Of a DNA stretch of 64,000 nucleotides, positions 55,095 to 64,000 are shown piece after piece. Under the pieces are notes generated by a model. It was given only the letters and a program-made list of their open reading frames with translations. It searched no databases and was not told where the DNA came from. The position numbers and the translations under genes were made by a program. Numbering within the stretch: position 1 is the first letter of the stretch; every line of letters starts with the position of its first letter. This DNA is from Chlorops oryzae (taxonomy: Eukaryota; Arthropoda; Insecta; Diptera; Chloropidae), in the NCBI GenBank assembly GCA_020466095.1, contig CM035807.1, positions 29,699,176-29,763,175 of the forward strand, given 5' to 3'.

Positions 55095-55490
55095 CAGTGC
55101 TGTCGGAATTACTACAATTGTAGTATTTTACTACATTTTCATCACCCTTACTACTATACTACTAAAATTGAAATATTACTACATTTCTCTAGAAATGCAG
55201 ATCTGTATAGTAGTTTACTAGTATCCGTCAAAAATTTTTTCTCAAAAATGAAAAAAGACAGCTAACAATATCCTTTTTTTTTTTTTTTGTAAATTCGTAA
55301 AAAATTTACTCGGATACAGTAGTACCATTCCTGTTCATCCAGGAAATAGTTTTTAAGAGAAGTGCATTCGTTAAATATTATATTTCCAACCCATTTTATT
55401 TGATTTCCTAAACGTACTACAAAATGTCCCAAAATACTACTAAAAAAAGCAAGCTATACTACTAAACGAAAATTGAAAACGACAGCACTG
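55095..55490. mobile_element. hAT-like MITE, TIR CAGTGCTGTCG
   Basis: 396 bp; ends CAGTGCTGTCG and CGACAGCACTG; flanks CTTATGAG and CTTATGAA (7 of 8 match). TACTAC-rich steps near both ends. Confidence 0.85.
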
Positions 55491-55533
55491 CTTATGAAAG
55501 TTTTTAGAGACTTGACAAAAAATCAGTTTTCTC

Positions 55534-55549
55534 CATATAGTACTATATG
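55534..55549. mobile_element. 16-bp palindromic insert with 8-bp target duplication
   Basis: CATATAGTACTATATG stands between two perfect copies of GTTTTCTC (55526-55533 and 55550-55557). The 16 bp equal the start of the family C terminus joined to its complement. It may be an excision remnant or a minimal insertion of terminus only. Confidence 0.75.
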
Positions 55550-56071
55550 GTTTTCTCTCTAGGAAGTCTTTGAGAACTCTTTGAAAGATCTTTAAAACAT
55601 CTTTAAGAGTTCTTTGAAAGACTGAATTATGATGTCATCATCAGTCAGTGCCTGATAGGGACGCAAATATGCTCATACTTTTATAAATTATTCCTATTTC
55701 TTTTTCTTAAGAAGAAAACAAAAGACATCCTACATATTCAATGTGGAAATATTTTGAACACAAAAGGACATGTGTGAAGATTATATACACTGAGCGAACG
55801 TAACCATGTAATGTGTTTAATTACATTTCTTTTCGTTCGGTATAATTCTCATTTGGTTTATAAAATAAGACATATATTATAAGATATGTATTCATCTTAG
55901 AACTTTTTAAGCATTGCGAAAGCAGTCACCAAAACCATATAGTACTATAGGTCTAACTCTTCTTCTTCCTAATCCCTGCAATGTGTTAGAGCTACGCTGC
56001 TTCAACATAGGCATATAGCATGAGGAAAAGAGAAGCACGCTATGGCAGCGAAATCTTTAGCTCTGCTGTGG

Positions 56072-56646
56072 TAGTGTTGAAACGATACCATGAAAGTATC
56101 GATACCAGTACTCATTTAATGTATCGAGATCAAATATCGATACCACTAAAATACCGAACCAAAAGTATCGATACTAGGTAGTACTTGCTCAAGATTAAGC
56201 AAATTTTTATGATTCTTGGTATTTACATATCATAAAACAGGCAGTACAATAATACTTCAGTGTTTTAAAACAAATACGACACTGCGTAAAATGGATCCAG
56301 ACCTTAGACTTGGCCATTTCTTTTTCAATTACTGTTTCTTGTCAGTGCTGCCAATAATTTGGCGGAGGTTTAACCTTAAGACAATTTATAAAAATCCGTT
56401 TCCCTTCCTCGGAAAATGCATACGAAAAATCCATTTCAAAATGAAATCGAAAAAGTCCCTCAAAAAGGGAAAAAACCCCCCAAATTAAATCACTAATACA
56501 AGGAAAAATATTATGAGTAAATACTGACATAAAAAGTATCGATACCGCGAAAATACTTGGTGGTAAGTATTGAGTACAAAATATACTCAGTATCGACTTA
56601 AAGTATACGATATCAAGTTGTATTTACTCATTTTGTTTCAACACTA
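56072..56646. mobile_element. hAT-like MITE, TIR TAGTGTTGAAAC
   Basis: 575 bp flanked by TGCTGTGG (56064-56071 and 56647-56654). Ends TAGTGTTGAAAC and GTTTCAACACTA; AGTATCGATACC-type words repeat inside both ends. The frame at 56216-56488 has no known domain. Confidence 0.9.
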
Positions 56647-57085
56647 TGCTGTGGTGAAAAGCATTGCCACTTGTATTTTTAATTTTGGGCGATTTTCGAG
56701 TGCATTACATGTAAAAATCTACCAAACTGATAAAATGATATGAAAAGCTTGAAAAACATAAAACGAATCAAGGAAACTCAATATCAAGGAGAAATAGATA
56801 TTAGGGGTCTTCCCTTAAACGTGTTTTCGCCTCGAAAACTTCGAAAAATCGTAAATCAAGAAGGCTTAGAAATTAATGAACGAAATTTTGTATGAAAAAT
56901 TTTACACTCTTACGATTTTTCAATCTTTTCACTTTTATGGGAATACCCCCATTGTTTTTTTAGTCCTACCGTGTCCACATAACTTTTTGATCACACTGTT
57001 TCAGCAAAAATACAAAATTCTATATCCAATCAAATTCGTAGCCGTAGTCAAAAATGTATGTAAATTTAATACAAAATGAAAACAT

Positions 57086-57548
57086 TAGTGATGCCCCGAA
57101 TAGTGGATTTGGCCGAATACCGAATACCGAATATTCGGTCAACCTCTCGGCCGAATAACGAATATTCGGCAACCGAATATTCGGCACGTAGTAAAGACAG
57201 CTTGGGCCTACTCGCGACTAGCTGGAGTCAAGGCAAAAGCTGCCGCTGAAAAATTTGCCCACTGTTTATAATGTTTTCGAAGAAAATTTAGAAGAAGCTA
57301 GCGTACATTTAATATTTCTAAAGAATAAAATGCAAATCTGCTGTATTTTTAGTTCTCGTTAATTAAGTTTTTTTACGTTATTTTGAGAAAAATTTAATTT
57401 GTAGTTAGTGTTGATTTTTTTAATAAGTTATTTCTACTATTCGGTATTCGGCCGAATATTTTAACTATTCGGCCGAATACCGAATACTGAAAAATGACGC
57501 CGAATAGGCCGAATACCGAATAGTGGCCGAATATTCGTGGCATCACTA
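57086..57548. mobile_element. hAT-like MITE, TIR TAGTGATGCC, second copy
   Basis: 463 bp flanked by GAAAACAT (57078-57085 and 57549-57556). Nearly the exact complement of 13235-13696. Confidence 0.92.
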
Positions 57549-57904
57549 GAAAACATTCGTGCACATTGAGCAAAAACATATCGTTATACATTTAGTAAAG
57601 TTTCAATTATGAACTTTTCAAGCAATATATAAAACCGAGTCGACGCCGTGTTTCTTTCATAATTTTCTTGCAAGTGGCATCATAGTGCCACTTTTTGTCT
57701 GCCCGTATTGTTGTTGGTAGCTTTCTGGTGAATTTCTCGAAAGAGTTGAATTTCCTATTCCTGCTTAACGTTTTTGTTGGTAGCTTTTTGGTGAATTTCT
57801 CGAAAGAGTTGAGTTTCCTATCCCTGCCTAATGGGGAGTTTCTTATTAGCGGCAGAGGCCTTTCGACGTCGACAGTTAGACCTATAGTACTATATGACCA
57901 AAAC

Positions 57905-59304
57905 GGAGTGACGAAATCGGATGAAGTCCATCCGATGGCTATTTTTTGGGTCATGTTCAGCAGAGTGCTCTATGCCCATTTGCTTTGAACGTTAATTAAA
58001 TTTTTTTTACATTTCTTCTTGTATAGGTATTTTTTTGGAATTTTTTTAAAAAATATCTTGTCATTTCAACTATGTCCGTGGTTGGTTCAACAATTTAAAA
58101 TTTAAATCCATTTTTTGAAAATTATCATTTCAATTCAACCTGAAATATGGTTGATTCAAAAGGAAAATTTTTTATTTTTTCGACAAGAAAAATTGTTAAA
58201 ATTAAAAATATTCCTTGTTGAAGCCGTTTTGTATGTTTTTCCTTTTGATTTAACCAGTTTTCTGGTTGATTTTTTTCTCTGTGTAGTAATAAAAAACTAT
58301 GAAAAATTGTAATGAAATATCTAGATTATTTGAACATAAAAATGAAAACGGAGATCAGTTCATCGGCAATATGCTATATTCTACCCCATTAAATTTTCAC
58401 GCGCCTTTAAAATATTAATTTTTTGCAAAAATTTTTAAGTTTAAAAATCGTTATTTTTTAAATTTTCTTTCCGTTTCTTTTAAATTTTATTCTGTAATAA
58501 TAGAAAACTTATTCCAGGCATTTTCCCTTTTTAATTTAAAATCAACATTTTCATAAAGCATAAAAAAGTTTTGGATGATTGTTTAAAAATAAAATCATGC
58601 AACTTCGTTCCAAAAAGATGGCGGATTTCCAAATGTCTTTTGAAGACGTTCTGAAAAGTTAAACGTCTCAATAGTGAGCAGACAAACTTAGAGTTGCATC
58701 AGGATTTTTTTCCTTCAATCTAAATAACACCCCTGGTAAGAGTTGCATTTTTATTTTGCTTTTGTTATTTCTGTTCTCACTTGATAATGATAATCCGATC
58801 TACCCTGCGTAAATGAGAAAAATGTCAAAAACAAGCAATAAAATGTAATGACTCATTATTCTACTCTCACGAAGCTCTTTAAAATGTGTTTTGAAGAGTT
58901 TTCTAATTATGAATGTGTTACCTCTTTGAAATACCAATATGAGAGTTTCCGAAGAGTTAAAAAAAAACGTTATCGGAAATCGGTCTTCGGACGCTGTTCA
59001 AAGAGTTTATTGAGAGCTTTCTAAGACATCCGATCTTTGAAGTATTCTAAAGACGTTTGAAAGAGTTTTTTGAGACAACATATTTTTTAAAGTTTTTATT
59101 ATACTTTTCAGAGAGTTTTCAAAGACATAAAAGACCTTCTAAAGAGCATTCAAAGAGTTTTATGTCTAAGAATACTCTCCAAATTTGATATCTGTGTCGC
59201 TTGGGATTCCCATCGAGGGGGCTAAAAAGAAATGAAATTTATGAATTGAATTGTGTTGATGTTTGAATGATTCGAATATATTTACATCGTCGCATATGCA
59301 GAAT
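57905..59304. other. No supported gene
   Basis: AT-rich, with a lone TTTTTTCTCTGTGTAG end near 58266 (compare the right end of 12509-14003) and the CTCTTTGA/AAGAGTTTT word cluster from 58870 on. Confidence 0.45.
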
Positions 59305-59411
59305 TCATGTATTTTTTATTTTTTTATTTAAGACATCCAACTTTTCCAGCAGAATACGCTGATACCGTATTATTTTCAATGGGAGGATTTCTCCCTTCGT
59401 TTGTATTTCGT
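59305..59411 (-). CDS. Unrecognised gene, exon 5
   Basis: After TTCTTCCAG: DEIQTKGEILPLKIIRYQRI then LLEKLDVLNKKIKNT and TGA at 59305-59307. Confidence 0.65.
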
Positions 59412-62032
59412 CTGGAAGAAAAAATTTTATGTAAATATCGATATTGCATATATAAGTATGTGTTATCAAGTTTACCTATTATTTCGTGATTTTGTTGTAT
59501 TTTTCTTCCTATTAAATTTTTAATGATGTCGTACGACATTTCATCTCTTCCTTCATATTTTTCCCTCTCCTCTTGCAAGGCTTTCCCGACAAGCTGAAAT
59601 TTAAAATTATTATTACTGTATAACTGAATGAATATAATATTTATATATATATATATATATTTGGGATTGAAAGCCTTTCGTCCCGCTCATTCCGGGATTG
59701 AAAAATCCTGCGGGATTGGAAGCTCATGTATTACCTCGGTTGGGGTTGTCTCTTCTTGCACAAGGCAAGGCGTAATATCGAAACCGGATTTTTTGAAAAT
59801 ATAATAGAAATCTTTGGTACGATGAGCAGTACGATGAAAGGTATTGAACAACCTAGATCCTATAAATTTTAACAGGCCCGTGCGCACGGGGGGGGTTTTG
59901 GGTGTTAAAACCCCCCCCCATTGAGAATAAGAATTATAAATATTATATATAAAACGAAAAAGGAAATTTCGCACAATGGGCCAAGCTGATGCAAGAAGAA
60001 TTGCATGAGCTGTCGTGTACTCGGCAACTCGTGCAAATACTTGATATAAAATAATTGGCAAATACTCCAAATAGTTCCGATTTTAATTTTTGTACTTTGA
60101 TAGAAATTTTTCATGATAGACTATTAGCACCTAGAAATTGGAAAATTCTCCGGCAGAAATTTCAATTGAGGTAACTGATCCAAATAAGGAAATGCGATCC
60201 AAATAAAAACATTCGAAATCAATTCGATTTCAATAGAAATTTATTTGTCCAGATGAACATCGAAATTGCACAATTTCAGAAAATTTCGGAACAAATCTGA
60301 CATTTAAAATTGAGTCAATTTAAATTTTGTTCTGAAATTGATTGCTTAAATACAAATATCGCATGTAGGCAAAAATTTTCGTGTATTGTAAGCAGGGTTG
60401 GGCATAATGCATTAAATAATAAATGCAATAAGCATTTCACTACCATTAACTCTTTAGTGGTAATGAAGAAACGAGTTTCACTATCACTAAACGTATAGTG
60501 AAAATTAAATAATGCTTCACTATCACTAAACGTTTAGTGAAAATGAAATAAAGTTACACTGTCACGATGCCTTCAGTGCTAGTGAAATGAAATTGCACTA
60601 TCACTAAAGTTTAGTGCTAGTGAAAAAAATACTGGTTTTTGAGGAAGTAAAATGCATTACAATTTTGTTTCAATTAATCTTTATTTGCCTTATATAAAAC
60701 CAACATTTCGAATCGCTGAGATTTTGCCTCGAAGACCGATTTACGATTCTAGCGAAAGAAAAGAGCCTTTCTACTGGCGCAGATGAAGGAAGCGGCGTGT
60801 TGTATTTCAAAAATACTTTTTTAACTACAATGATTCAATACTCCTGTCATCATCGGCAAGGTATAAAATTGTTTCAGTCGCCGTTTTTCCACCTTGTAAA
60901 TCATTATGTCGATCTTCAGAAAAACAAGAATTTCGAAAATAATTGTATTAAATAAGGCTAAAAAAGATTAGTTGAAACAAAATTATAATGCATTTTACTT
61001 CCTCAAAAACCAGTCTTTTTTTCACTAGCACTAAACTTTAGTGATAGTGCAATTTCATTCCACTAGCACTGAAGGCATCGTGACAGTGTAACTTTATTTC
61101 ATTTTCACTAAACGTTTAGTGATAGTGAAGCATTATTTAATTTTCACTATACGTTTAGTGATAGTGAAACTCGTTTCTTCATTACCACTAAAGAGTTAAT
61201 GGTAGTGCAATTTAGTGGTAGTTCAAAATGCCCAACCCTGATTGTAAGGCTTGCTTTTTAACCGATATTTACTGTATATCTATGTCTAATTGTCGACGTC
61301 GAAAAGGCTCTGCCGCGATCGAGAAATTCACCCTTAGGCAGGTTTAGGAAATTCAACTCTTTCGAGAAATTCACATTTTGGAAGACTGTTTTTCTGTGCC
61401 TCGAAGGGTTTCTTTGTTGCATGAAACTCACCAAAACTGAATTGTTATAATAAAGTCATTGAAATCGTTACTCTTGATTTTTAACCAATAGTTTTAATTA
61501 ATAGAAAAAAAACCCCCCCCTTGGGCAATTCCTGCGCACGGGCCTGAATTTTAAAATAAAAGATATATAATTGAAAATTAAACATGAAAATAGAAAGTAG
61601 AAATTACCGCAATTCAGAATGTATGCTTTAAACAACTCTTCTAAAGTATTTCGGTTGCCCTTCCATTGCTGCCCATTGCTGTGAAGCTCTATCATCAAGA
61701 GGCCGCTATGCAAATTTTGCAGTTCGTCTTTGATAAATAGCTCGCAATAATTTAGCTAAGTTTTTATCATAAATTCTCGCTTATTGCGTGAAAACGTTAG
61801 TGCTGTCATTAGTTTCTCCAATTGATTGTAGTTCAATTTACGACATTTTTTTTTTGTTTTTTTCTATAAAAGCGATTCTTAGCTTGTTCAACTGAAATGG
61901 TGTAGAATTGTTAAATTGATAAATTTTTATCCCGTAGACAAAGACACGCTCGTTTTACTTACAGCTACTGCTTGATGTCGCCGATTCCAAGTCCGGAGAC
62001 GATGGCGTAGATGAGGAAGATGACGAAGACAT
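59305..62032 (-). CDS. Unrecognised five-exon gene, 179 aa predicted
   Basis: Minus-strand exons: 61963-62032, 61608-61727, 59735-59859, 59476-59593 and 59305-59411, total 540 nt or 180 codons with stop. Donors are GTAAGT, GTAATT, GTAATA and GTAAAC; acceptors AAAG, ATAG, TTCAG and CCAG; every phase agrees. The protein starts with a Ser-rich stretch (MSSSSSSSTPSSPDLE), then LHSGLLMIELHSNGQQWKGN and LEELFKAYILNC, a basic FHRTAHRTKDFYYIFKKSGF region, and a charged helical C-terminus (LVGKALQEEREKYEGRDEM, IIRYQRILLEKLDVLNKK) that may be a coiled coil. I do not recognise the family. Weakest point: the exon 2 acceptor (ATCAAAG, poor pyrimidine tract); TTAG at 61756-61758 is an alternative that breaks the phase. 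Confidence 0.6.
59476..59593 (-). CDS. Unrecognised gene, exon 4
   Basis: After TTTCAG: LVGKALQEEREKYEGRDEMS then YDIIKNLIGRKIQQNHEII; donor GTAAAC. Confidence 0.65.
59735..59859 (-). CDS. Unrecognised gene, exon 3
   Basis: Begins after TTTATAG; encodes SRLFNTFHRTAHRTKDFYYI and SGFDITPCLVQEETTPTE; donor GAG then GTAATA. Read-through of the donor gives 14 more residues and a stop, a possible short form. Confidence 0.65.
60393..61240. mobile_element. Foldback hAT-like MITE with about 280-bp arms
   Basis: 848 bp flanked by ATTGTAAG (60385-60392 and 61241-61248). Ends CAGGGTTGGGCAT and ATGCCCAACCCTG. Each arm repeats ACTATCACTAAACG and CACTAAAGTTTAGTG words; arms run to about 60672 and from about 60972, around a 300-bp loop. 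Confidence 0.9.
61275..61374. mobile_element. Family C MITE fragment
   Basis: TATGTCTAATTGTCGACGTC through TTTAGGAAATTCAACTCTTT matches the left part of family C; the rest is missing. Confidence 0.75.
61608..61727 (-). CDS. Unrecognised gene, exon 2
   Basis: Encodes ELQNLHSGLLMIELHSNGQQ and WKGNRNTLEELFKAYILNC; donor GCG then GTAATT. The 5' boundary is uncertain. Confidence 0.6.
61963..62032 (-). CDS. Unrecognised gene, exon 1
   Basis: ATG at 62030-62032, 23 codons plus one base, 13 Ser in all; strong donor GTAAGT. The reverse reading looks acidic and is not favoured. Confidence 0.55.
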
Positions 62033-62670
62033 TTAAATTTAATTTAAAAAAAATTTTGTTCGCACGTGTGTATCACTTTGGAACTATAGTTGCAAGCAGA
62101 GTTCGAAAACAAACGAAACGATTCGCAATCGTTTGCTGAAAAGACCGAAACAAAAAGAATATTTTCAATCGTTTCGTACTCGAACACAAACGCAAGCGCA
62201 AACTTTTCAAAGACAAAGAGCACAAACGGTACGTTTGCGCTTTCCCCTTATTTGGATTTGTTTCGTTTGTTTTCGAACTGTGGTTGCAAGGTCAGCCAAA
62301 AGCGAAGTTAACGACAGTTGAAAATCTGATAATCAGGGCAACCAAAAATATTTAAATTGAGCCCTAAAAGTATACATTGCAATGGAAATTAAAAATTGCA
62401 CTTGCAACTATAAAGAAACGCATTTAGAAGAATTAGCCTGTGGAACTTAGTTGCAGCCTTTTCATGATCCGTAAAATTCGATAACATATATCTTCATATA
62501 TCCTTCTGAAAATGTGTATAAATTGGCGTATGTTCCAGAGTTCCAGCATCGGAAACATTTAAAAATATTGAAATGCATACTTTTAGGGCTCAATTTAAAT
62601 ATTTTTGGTTGCCCAGCTGCTAATAAAAAAATAAATAAGTGTTCCCAGATTTTGTAAGTGTTCGGTTGCA

Positions 62671-62792
62671 GTGGCAATAGCTAAATATTTCGCTGCCACA
62701 GCATGCTTCTCTTTTCCACGTGCTATATACAGTTGTTAAAGCAGCGTAGCTCACATTGCAGGGATTAGGAAGAAGAAGAGTCAGACCTGTAG
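62671..62792. mobile_element. Family C MITE right-end fragment
   Basis: GTGGCAATAGCTAAATATTT through GGGATTAGGAAGAAGAAGAG and AGACCTGTAG matches the family C right end as at 37080-37175; the terminus itself is eroded. Confidence 0.75.
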
Positions 62793-63389
62793 ATGGGCGG
62801 AGATGTAAAGTCTTCCGTCAAATAAAATGGAAAACTTAACCAAATCAGCTATTGTTGTTAAGAACCGTTTTGTAAAATGAATCAAAACAATATATGAATA
62901 ATTTGAATGGTTTTATTTTTTTTAAATATTCGGGTGCTTTTGTGCTATATGCGCACTATATATGTATAGTGTGGCGTGTGGGTCGAATTTCAACCCACAC
63001 CATATACATCCCCTGTCCAAAATTAATTTGGAATGGCTATGGATGTGGGTACTGGGCCATTGGGCATGCGTCCCGCAGAGGGGGCACACATATTCCCCTA
63101 CATTCGAACTGCTCATGAATAGCAAAGACTTCATTATAGACACAATTTCATTATCAGTCTCTTCGCAATGGAAGGCTGTGCGTTAGGCTGTCCCGAAAAA
63201 TATTTTTTTTGAGCTAGAGATTCGCCTCCGGTGTCAAAACTTGCGTAATTTTTCACAGATAACGAAACAGGTACAAAAAGTTCATTTAAATGTCATCTTG
63301 AGGGCTCTACCTCTCTTTGAAGTTTTCAATTTTTTCGTTTTTTTTCCGTCTTTTTTTGATAACTCTCCAGAAGTCACCCCTACAGACAT
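62793..63389. other. No supported gene
   Basis: No domain or repeat element was recognised. Short frames in this stretch overlap each other on both strands and carry no family signal. Confidence 0.4.
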
Positions 63390-63830
63390 ATAATGTATGA
63401 CCAACTCCCATTATTTTTTTACCCCAAACATTTTTTTGAACAAACTTGCCCCATATCCCCGCTCCTTGAGGGGGTTCCCATTCAAAAATATTTTTTTTAT
63501 GAATTTTCTCCCCACCGTCCTAACTATCCCCAGGGTCCTGCTAGAGGGGTCAAATATATGAACGACCCCCCATTAACTTTGTCCCCCTAACATTTTGTCC
63601 GACCATACTGACCCTCTATCTCCCCTCCTTAGGGGGACACCCATACAAAACTACACTAATTTTATCAGAATTTCATACAAAATGGCTGCCACTACAGTCA
63701 AACCCCTCCTAGGGGGATAATATATATGACCGACCCCCATTATTTTTTTACCCCAAACATTTTCTTCAAACATACCTACCCTCCATCTCCCTTCCTTAGG
63801 GGGGTCCCCATACAAAAATAGGCTTAAATT
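63390..63830. repeat. Diverged tandem repeat, three units of about 160 bp
   Basis: The pattern ACCGACCCCCATTA, TTTACCCCAAACATTTT, CCCTCCATCTCCC, AGGGGGGTCCCCATACAAAA occurs near 63400, 63560 and 63730 with heavy drift. May run past 63830. Confidence 0.7.
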
Positions 63831-64000
63831 AAAGAAAAATGCCTCACGAACTTCAACCTATAATATAGATGGCGTAGGAACAAGAACGAGCATGTTCAGT
63901 ATGCATATTCGAAAAATTTACAAAATTACCTTTTAAACGAGCCTAATATGAAGAATATTGGATTAGTTTTTGGTATGTTTTAATAATATGTTATAATTAT

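Larger units (their letters stand above)
55936..57896. mobile_element. Family C MITE copy 2, with two nested hAT-like MITEs
   Basis: Flanked by ACCAAAAC (55928-55935 and 57897-57904). Ends CATATAGTACTATAGGTCTA and its complement. Opposite orientation to 35614-37182. It contains the GGTGAATTTCTCGAAAGAGT tandem pair near 57725-57820. It is interrupted at 56072-56646 and 57086-57548, and also carries about 150 bp (near 56800-56960) that copy 1 lacks. Confidence 0.9.
54102..59205. mobile_element. Possible 5.1-kb element framed by CCCAAGCGACACAG
   Basis: CCCAAGCGACACAG (54102-54115) and its exact complement (59192-59205) frame this stretch. Near both edges are clusters of CTCTTTGA and AAGAGTT words in both orientations (54690-54770, 55556-55625, 58870-59165), like subterminal repeats. 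If real, it hosts all the MITEs between. Only 14 bp of terminus supports it and no transposase remnant is visible. Confidence 0.3.
59873..61546. mobile_element. hAT-like element in intron 2 of the unrecognised gene
   Basis: 1674 bp flanked by AATTTTAA (59865-59872 and 61547-61554). Ends CAGGCCCGTGCGCA and TGCGCACGGGCCTG, then G- or C-runs. It contains the foldback MITE at 60393-61240 and a family C fragment. The left junction is 13 bp from the exon 3 acceptor. Confidence 0.9.

Noticed and set aside
56216..56488. 90-codon frame
   Set aside because: Lies within a hAT-like MITE; no transposase motif.
61969..62040. Hydrophobic frame VFVIFLIYAIVSG in exon 1 of the unnamed gene
   Set aside because: A shifted reading of the same bases with no start upstream and a stop just before the donor; the Ser-rich ATG frame fits the splice phases.

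Overview
The window reads as a repeat-dense piece of a fly (dipteran) nuclear genome. Support: a spliced DEAD-box helicase gene of the Rm62/p68 type, GT-AG introns, a low-GC intergenic background, a Ty3/Gypsy LTR element, I-group and RTE LINE fragments, and dozens of short inverted-repeat (MITE-like) elements. A tephritid-like fly is my guess; the species cannot be fixed from sequence alone. There is no bacterial-style operon, CRISPR array or rRNA gene.

Host genes are few. (1) Rm62 (minus strand, 18326-29377) has five coding exons that join in frame to exactly 736 codons including the stop. (2) A Usp7-like deubiquitinase pseudogene (plus strand, 38074-44065) keeps a MATH domain and the start of the USP core and still has an intron. 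It is split by a full-length Ty3/Gypsy element with identical LTRs and a perfect 5-bp target duplication, and it has lost the catalytic His and its reading frame. (3) A BTB-BACK gene or gene fragment (minus, 45989-46930) has two exons visible. (4) A gene I cannot name (minus, 59305-62032) can be assembled from five small exons whose phases agree and sum to exactly 180 codons; a 1.7-kb hAT-like element sits in its second intron beside the acceptor. (5) One orphan exon (minus, 47018-47179) ends like a SAM domain.

Everything else is mostly transposons. 1-18 kb: inverted-repeat elements, a 1.7-kb foldback element, a TA-flanked element (12.5-14.0 kb) with a tRNA-like core, and a LINE with two MITEs inside it. 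18-29 kb: Rm62 with repeats in its introns. 30-38 kb: nested MITEs. 38-44 kb: the broken Usp7 copy and its retrotransposon. 44-54 kb: MITE clusters, two more TIR elements with tRNA-like cores, and a 127-bp tandem repeat. 54-59 kb: a possible 5-kb element loaded with nested hAT-like MITEs. 59-62 kb: the unnamed gene.

The strongest candidate for something not described before is a set of three MITE families (here A, B and C). All make 8-bp target duplications and share a terminus beginning CATATA that is itself near-palindromic. At 55534-55549 there is a bare 16-bp palindrome of that terminus between perfect 8-bp duplications, as though only the joined ends were inserted or left behind. Second is the occurrence of tRNA-like pol III cores inside several unrelated TIR elements. 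All calls come from reading the sequence; no database search was run.
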